Shown: piece after piece, positions 7,388 through 9,856 of the stretch
Numbering within the stretch: the stretch's first letter is position 1
How the letters are laid out: every line of letters begins with the position of its first letter
DNA from: Sulfuricurvum sp.
GTDB taxonomy: Bacteria > Campylobacterota > Campylobacteria > Campylobacterales > Sulfurimonadaceae
DNA: 9,856 bases
Assembly: GCA_024635855.1 (NCBI GenBank)
Contig: JAGXHZ010000071.1
Span: 1 to 9,856 of the forward strand
Reading direction: 5' to 3'
The notes under the pieces: generated by a model
What the model saw: the letters and a program-made list of their open reading frames with translations, nothing else
Databases searched by the model: none
What the model was told of the DNA's origin: nothing
Made by a program: the position numbers and the translations under genes

Positions 7388-7402
7388 TGCCTCGAAGAGG
7401 CA
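7388..7402. terminator. Hairpin between convergent genes, possible tpx terminator
   Basis: TGCCTC (7388-7393) and GAGGCA (7397-7402) form a perfect 6-bp stem with a 3-base loop. Read on the minus strand, downstream of tpx, it is followed by a moderately T-rich stretch and, about 30 bases on, a run of seven T. That could give a weak intrinsic terminator for tpx. On the plus strand the tail is not T-rich. Confidence 0.4.
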
Positions 7403-7430
7403 AGCTTTAGTGCCTTGTGCTGCAAGCGTA

Positions 7431-7454
7431 GCCAAAGGGATGAATTCCTTTGGC
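7431..7454. terminator. Strong palindrome in the 3' region shared by the AMIN gene and tpx
   Basis: GCCAAAGG (7431-7438) and CCTTTGGC (7447-7454) form a perfect 8-bp stem around an 8-base loop, extendable inward by an A-T and a G-T pair. It lies 16 bases beyond the tpx stop and about 70 beyond the AMIN gene stop. Neither side carries a T-tract, so it may act as an RNA 3'-end stabiliser or a dispersed palindromic repeat rather than a classical terminator. Confidence 0.45.
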
Positions 7455-7469
7455 GTTCAATAAAGATAA

Positions 7470-7973
7470 TTACGCTACAGCAGCCAAAGCAGCTTCGTAG
7501 TTAGGCTCTTCAGTGATTTCAGGAACGATTTCTTTATACGTAACAACACCCTCTTCGTTTACTGCGAAAATTGCGCGACATGTTACACCTGCAAGAACTG
7601 AACCACCAAGCAATACACCATAAGCATTTGCAAATTCTTTGTTACGGAAGTCAGAACATACAGTTAAATTATCGATACCTTCTGCTTGGCAAAAACGTCC
7701 TGCTGCAAACGGAAGATCAAGAGATACGATTGTTACCGTAACATCAGTTAGACCTGCAGCTTTTGCATTGAAGTTACGAGTTTCAGTAGCACATACACCT
7801 GTATCCAAAGAAGGAACAACAATAATAAGTTGTTTTTTACCCGTTGCGCCGCCTACAACAACGTCACCAAGCCCTGCTGAGTTTACTACAGTAATTGCCG
7901 GTGCTTTATCGCCAACGTTAACAGTGTTTCCTAAAAGTTCTACGTCTGTACCTTTGAATTTTGTTGTTGCCAT
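7470..7973 (-). CDS. tpx: Thiol peroxidase Tpx
   Basis: Atypical 2-Cys peroxiredoxin that reduces hydrogen peroxide and organic hydroperoxides, recycled by thioredoxin. The 167-residue protein is full length. The peroxidatic cysteine is C61 in PSLDTGVCATET (54-65) and the resolving cysteine is C95 in RFCQAEGI (93-100), the same positions as in E. coli Tpx. The Thr and Cys of the TxxC-type active site and a downstream Arg (R133) are in place. Two further cysteines, C106 and C132, are present. The ATG is preceded by AGGAG at 7984-7980 with a 6-base spacer. It has the same orientation as tsaD but is separated from it by 93 bases with a likely own promoter, and it converges on the AMIN gene. Confidence 0.96.
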   Translation of the reverse strand: MATTKFKGTDVELLGNTVNVGDKAPAITVVNSAGLGDVVVGGATGKKQLIIVVPSLDTGVCATETRNFNAKAAGLTDVTVTIVSLDLPFAAGRFCQAEGIDNLTVCSDFRNKEFANAYGVLLGGSVLAGVTCRAIFAVNEEGVVTYKEIVPEITEEPNYEAALAAVA

Positions 7974-8003
7974 TTTGGGCTCCTGTTTTTATTTATATGG
8001 GGA

Positions 8004-8009
8004 ATTGTA
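8004..8009 (-). promoter_or_regulatory. Candidate -10 element for tpx
   Basis: On the minus strand TACAAT (5 of 6 to TATAAT) lies at 8009-8004, directly preceded by a T-rich TTTTTG, the pattern usual for sigma-70 promoters in Campylobacterota, which often lack a clear -35. Transcription would start near 7997, leaving a leader of about 24 bases with AGGAG at 7984-7980. An alternative -10 (TATAAA at 7997-7992) is too close to the ribosome binding site to be preferred. Confidence 0.4.
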
Positions 8010-8066
8010 CAAAAATCAGACAATTTTACTCTGAATTCTAAAATATATCTTTTGGTTTAAGTTAAA

Positions 8067-9044
8067 TCACAGTTTGCAACGGGGATTAATCGTCACGTCC
8101 CTATGATTTACAAAGAGATTAAGGGAATACGCTTCGAGCGCACATCGACCTATCATCGCGGCATTATCCGAGCAGTACTCTAATGGAGCTAACAATAAGG
8201 GTGCTTTATAGGTGGTGAGCATCTGCTGTACTTGTGAGCGTAAATAGAGGTTGGCACTTGCTCCGCCCACGATAGCAAAGCGTATCGGAGGGTTGGTCTT
8301 GAAATATTTTTTGAGCTTTTGGATCAAATGATCAGTGGCAGTTTTTTGAAATGCGGCAGCTATATCAGGGTATGTTTCAGATGAGGCAGATTCAACCGCT
8401 AAACGAACTTGATTTTTAAGCCCTGAATAACTAAAAGCAATCAACGGTGATTGCCACAGAGGGACAGTAAATGAAAGTTTGGATGCATCACCGCTGTGTG
8501 CCAACTGCTCAATCACTGGACCCCCTGGATAGCCAAGCTTCATCATTTTTGCTACTTTATCGAAGCTTTCTCCGTAACTGTCATCCATTGTGGTTGCAAC
8601 TGTTTCCATCTGGGAGTACGACTTCACTTCAATAAGCTGTGTATGCCCTCCAGAAACCAGCAGTACGGTAAGTGGCAATTGAGATTCTTTTTCAATAAAG
8701 AGAGAATAGATATGCCCCTTCAGGTGATTAATCGGCAGGATTGGAATATTAAGAGAGATAGAGAGTGCTTTTGCCATCACAACACCCTCTATCAGTGTTA
8801 CTCCTAATCCCGGTTCACTGGTTACGGCAATGGCTTTTAGCTCATTAAACCACACCTTGCATTCACTTAAAATGGCAGGAAGAGCAACAGCATGAAGACG
8901 GCTGGCAAGCTCAGGAACGACACCGCCGTATTGGGAATGTTCGAGCTCTTGGGATATTTTTTTATGGTAGATAAGTTTTTTGGTTGCAATCTCAGTAATC
9001 GCGATTGAGCTATCGTCACACGAACTTTCGATACTCAAAATCAT
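8067..9044 (-). CDS. tsaD: tRNA threonylcarbamoyladenosine transferase subunit TsaD
   Basis: Catalytic subunit that transfers the threonylcarbamoyl group to A37 of ANN-decoding tRNAs (t6A), acting with TsaB and TsaE in the cytosol; formerly called Gcp/YgjD. The 325 residues start [13 protein letters not shown], matching the conserved family N-terminus. Metal ligands are H107 and H111 in NHLKGHIYS and D293 in CSDNAAMIG; nucleotide-binding segments are SGGHTQL (131-137), [13 protein letters not shown] (156-168), GYPGGPVIE (171-179) and VGGASAN (259-265). The reading frame stays open for 10 more codons (to 9074), but that extension lies inside the hydrolase gene and has no family match. The ATG at 9044 forms an ATGA overlap with the hydrolase stop. 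No strong Shine-Dalgarno is seen, so coupling is likely. Confidence 0.96.
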   Translation of the reverse strand: MILSIESSCDDSSIAITEIATKKLIYHKKISQELEHSQYGGVVPELASRLHAVALPAILSECKVWFNELKAIAVTSEPGLGVTLIEGVVMAKALSISLNIPILPINHLKGHIYSLFIEKESQLPLTVLLVSGGHTQLIEVKSYSQMETVATTMDDSYGESFDKVAKMMKLGYPGGPVIEQLAHSGDASKLSFTVPLWQSPLIAFSYSGLKNQVRLAVESASSETYPDIAAAFQKTATDHLIQKLKKYFKTNPPIRFAIVGGASANLYLRSQVQQMLTTYKAPLLLAPLEYCSDNAAMIGRCALEAYSLNLFVNHRDVTINPRCKL

Positions 9045-9574
9045 TGCATTACCCACTCTTTTACCCACGGCCATTCTCCATAGCCTGAATCAGCATTGAG
9101 ATGCCCTCCATCTCGTATCACCTTCATCTCCACACCAAGTACCTTTTGTAGCGCTAACGCCTCTTCTTGGCTCATGTAAGGGTCATTATCGGAGGTTACC
9201 AGCATAACCTCATCGGCATACAATGAATTCGGAGATTCAAGGGGAAAAAAGCTTTTGAGAGTTTCGAGCTCGCAAGTCAAACGGGGAGGCGCAACCAAAA
9301 GAAGTCGTTTGACCGGAGTGATCTCACCTTCCTGACACAAATGAAACCACAAGGTATTTGCCAGTGAATGACAAATAACAACCTCCGGCTGAAATTCATT
9401 TAAAAGTGCTTTTACTTGCTTCATCCATCTATTTTTACTCGGAAAATGAGGATTATCCAAAAGGGGAAAAGAGACTGTTCCGTAATCTTTGGCTATTTCG
9501 CCTGCGAGCCATGCTTGCCAATGGGGATCATCACTTCCACCCCATCCGTGCAATAAAAGGGTTTTTTGTCTCAT
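9041..9574 (-). CDS. RBBP9/YdeN-family alpha/beta hydrolase
   Basis: A 177-residue single-domain serine hydrolase. The oxyanion-region motif [18 protein letters not shown] (6-23) is characteristic of RBBP9/YdeN proteins. The likely catalytic triad is S70 in ICHSLANT, D131 in TSDNDPYM and H158 in [15 protein letters not shown]. The nucleophile elbow reads C-H-S-L-A instead of the usual G-x-S-x-G, so glycines at both outer positions are replaced. The substrate is unknown; family members are broad serine hydrolases or esterases. AGGAG lies 6 bases before the ATG, inside the end of dxr, and the start overlaps the dxr stop as ATGA. Its own stop overlaps the tsaD start in the same way, so it is locked between two essential-type genes. 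Confidence 0.85.
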   Translation of the reverse strand: MRQKTLLLHGWGGSDDPHWQAWLAGEIAKDYGTVSFPLLDNPHFPSKNRWMKQVKALLNEFQPEVVICHSLANTLWFHLCQEGEITPVKRLLLVAPPRLTCELETLKSFFPLESPNSLYADEVMLVTSDNDPYMSQEEALALQKVLGVEMKVIRDGGHLNADSGYGEWPWVKEWVMQ

Positions 9575-9856
9575 GCGAGACTCCTGACATACTGACGCAC
9601 TTCAGTGTTGAGAGCAAAAATATCTTCAATGCATTTTGGCTCTTGCTCAAAGCGTTTAAAAGCATTCATAACCAGCTTTGATATCTCCAAAAAGGTGATT
9701 TTACCCTCGACAAATTGCTCTATTGCCACTTCATTAGCAGCATTGACGACAACGCCTCGCGCAGGGTTTGCCAGTAACTCTTTTCGAATATCCCAAATCG
9801 GATAACGCTCACTGGTGATCTCTCGAAATTCCAAAGACCCCACTTCAAGCAAATTG
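9571..9856 (-). CDS. dxr: 1-deoxy-D-xylulose 5-phosphate reductoisomerase Dxr, C-terminal part only
   Basis: Enzyme that converts DXP to MEP with NADPH, the first committed step of the MEP isoprenoid pathway. Only the last 94 residues are in the window; the 5' end lies beyond 9856. The segment has LEVGSLEFREI near its beginning, the conserved VVVNAANEVAIEQFVEGKI (about 36-54) of the Dxr C-terminal helical domain, and a helical end (QYVRSLA). The first codons visible read N-L-L-E, so a TTG at 9852 is an internal leucine, not a start. The stop overlaps the hydrolase start by 4 bases. Catalytic residues are outside the window, but the C-terminal signature is distinctive. Confidence 0.88.
   Translation of the reverse strand, partial: NLLEVGSLEFREITSERYPIWDIRKELLANPARGVVVNAANEVAIEQFVEGKITFLEISKLVMNAFKRFEQEPKCIEDIFALNTEVRQYVRSLA

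Noticed and set aside
7439..7464. Short open frame ATG AAT TCC ... TAA in the convergent intergenic region
   Set aside because: Only 7 codons and within the hairpin; no evidence of coding.
7639..8034. Open frame of 131 codons on the plus strand
   Set aside because: Antisense to tpx and running into its promoter; low-complexity product with no family features.
9045..9074. N-terminal extension of tsaD by 10 codons
   Set aside because: Lies inside the hydrolase gene, does not match the conserved TsaD N-terminus, and the ATG at 9044 gives the standard start with an ATGA overlap.

Overview
The window looks like chromosomal DNA from a free-living member of Campylobacterota (formerly Epsilonproteobacteria), probably close to Sulfuricurvum or Sulfurimonas. 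This rests on gene content and order: recA, eno, a small FtsB-like gene and an AMIN-domain gene form one cluster, with fliQ and murB just across a divergent promoter region. From memory, Campylobacter jejuni has a similar cluster (Cj1670c to Cj1676). CcoG (for cbb3 oxidase), MqnD (futalosine menaquinone pathway) and FliQ (flagellum) fit a motile, microaerobic or anaerobic respirer. The genus is a guess. The DNA is moderately AT-rich and densely packed. I see no rRNA, tRNA, CRISPR array, insertion sequence or prophage.

Layout. (1) Positions 3950 down to 1, minus strand: mqnD, fliQ, murB, a degenerate serine-recombinase-like gene, and ccoG, which runs off the left edge. The genes abut or overlap except for a 40-base gap after murB, so they probably form one operon. 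(2) Positions 3951-4128: a divergent regulatory region with a likely recA promoter, a 14-bp direct repeat, and a TTTACA-N6-TGTAAA inverted repeat on the mqnD side. (3) Positions 4129-7359, plus strand: recA, eno, an FtsB-like membrane/coiled-coil gene, and an AMIN-domain exported protein, all overlapping by 1 or 4 bases. (4) Positions 7360-7469: a convergent intergenic region with two strong hairpins. (5) Positions 9856 down to 7470, minus strand: dxr (5' end outside the window), an RBBP9/YdeN-type hydrolase and tsaD, coupled by 4-base overlaps, then tpx behind its own likely promoter.

How the genes fit together. The left operon mixes respiration (MqnD for menaquinone, CcoG for cbb3 oxidase assembly), flagellar export (FliQ) and peptidoglycan precursor synthesis (MurB). 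The right operon joins DNA repair (RecA), glycolysis/gluconeogenesis (enolase) and two probable envelope or division proteins. The far-right cluster holds isoprenoid synthesis (Dxr), tRNA t6A modification (TsaD) and peroxide defence (Tpx). Six of the gene junctions are 4-base ATGA overlaps, so translational coupling is a dominant theme.

Most of the window is ordinary core genome. The item most worth following is the 233-residue protein at 1283-1984. By eye it aligns along its length with serine recombinases, including the C-terminal helix-turn-helix, but it has lost the catalytic serine and most active-site arginines. It is coupled to ccoG, which suggests a recombinase fold reused as a DNA-binding regulator. 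Second is the FtsB-like gene directly after eno, an order also found in gammaproteobacteria.
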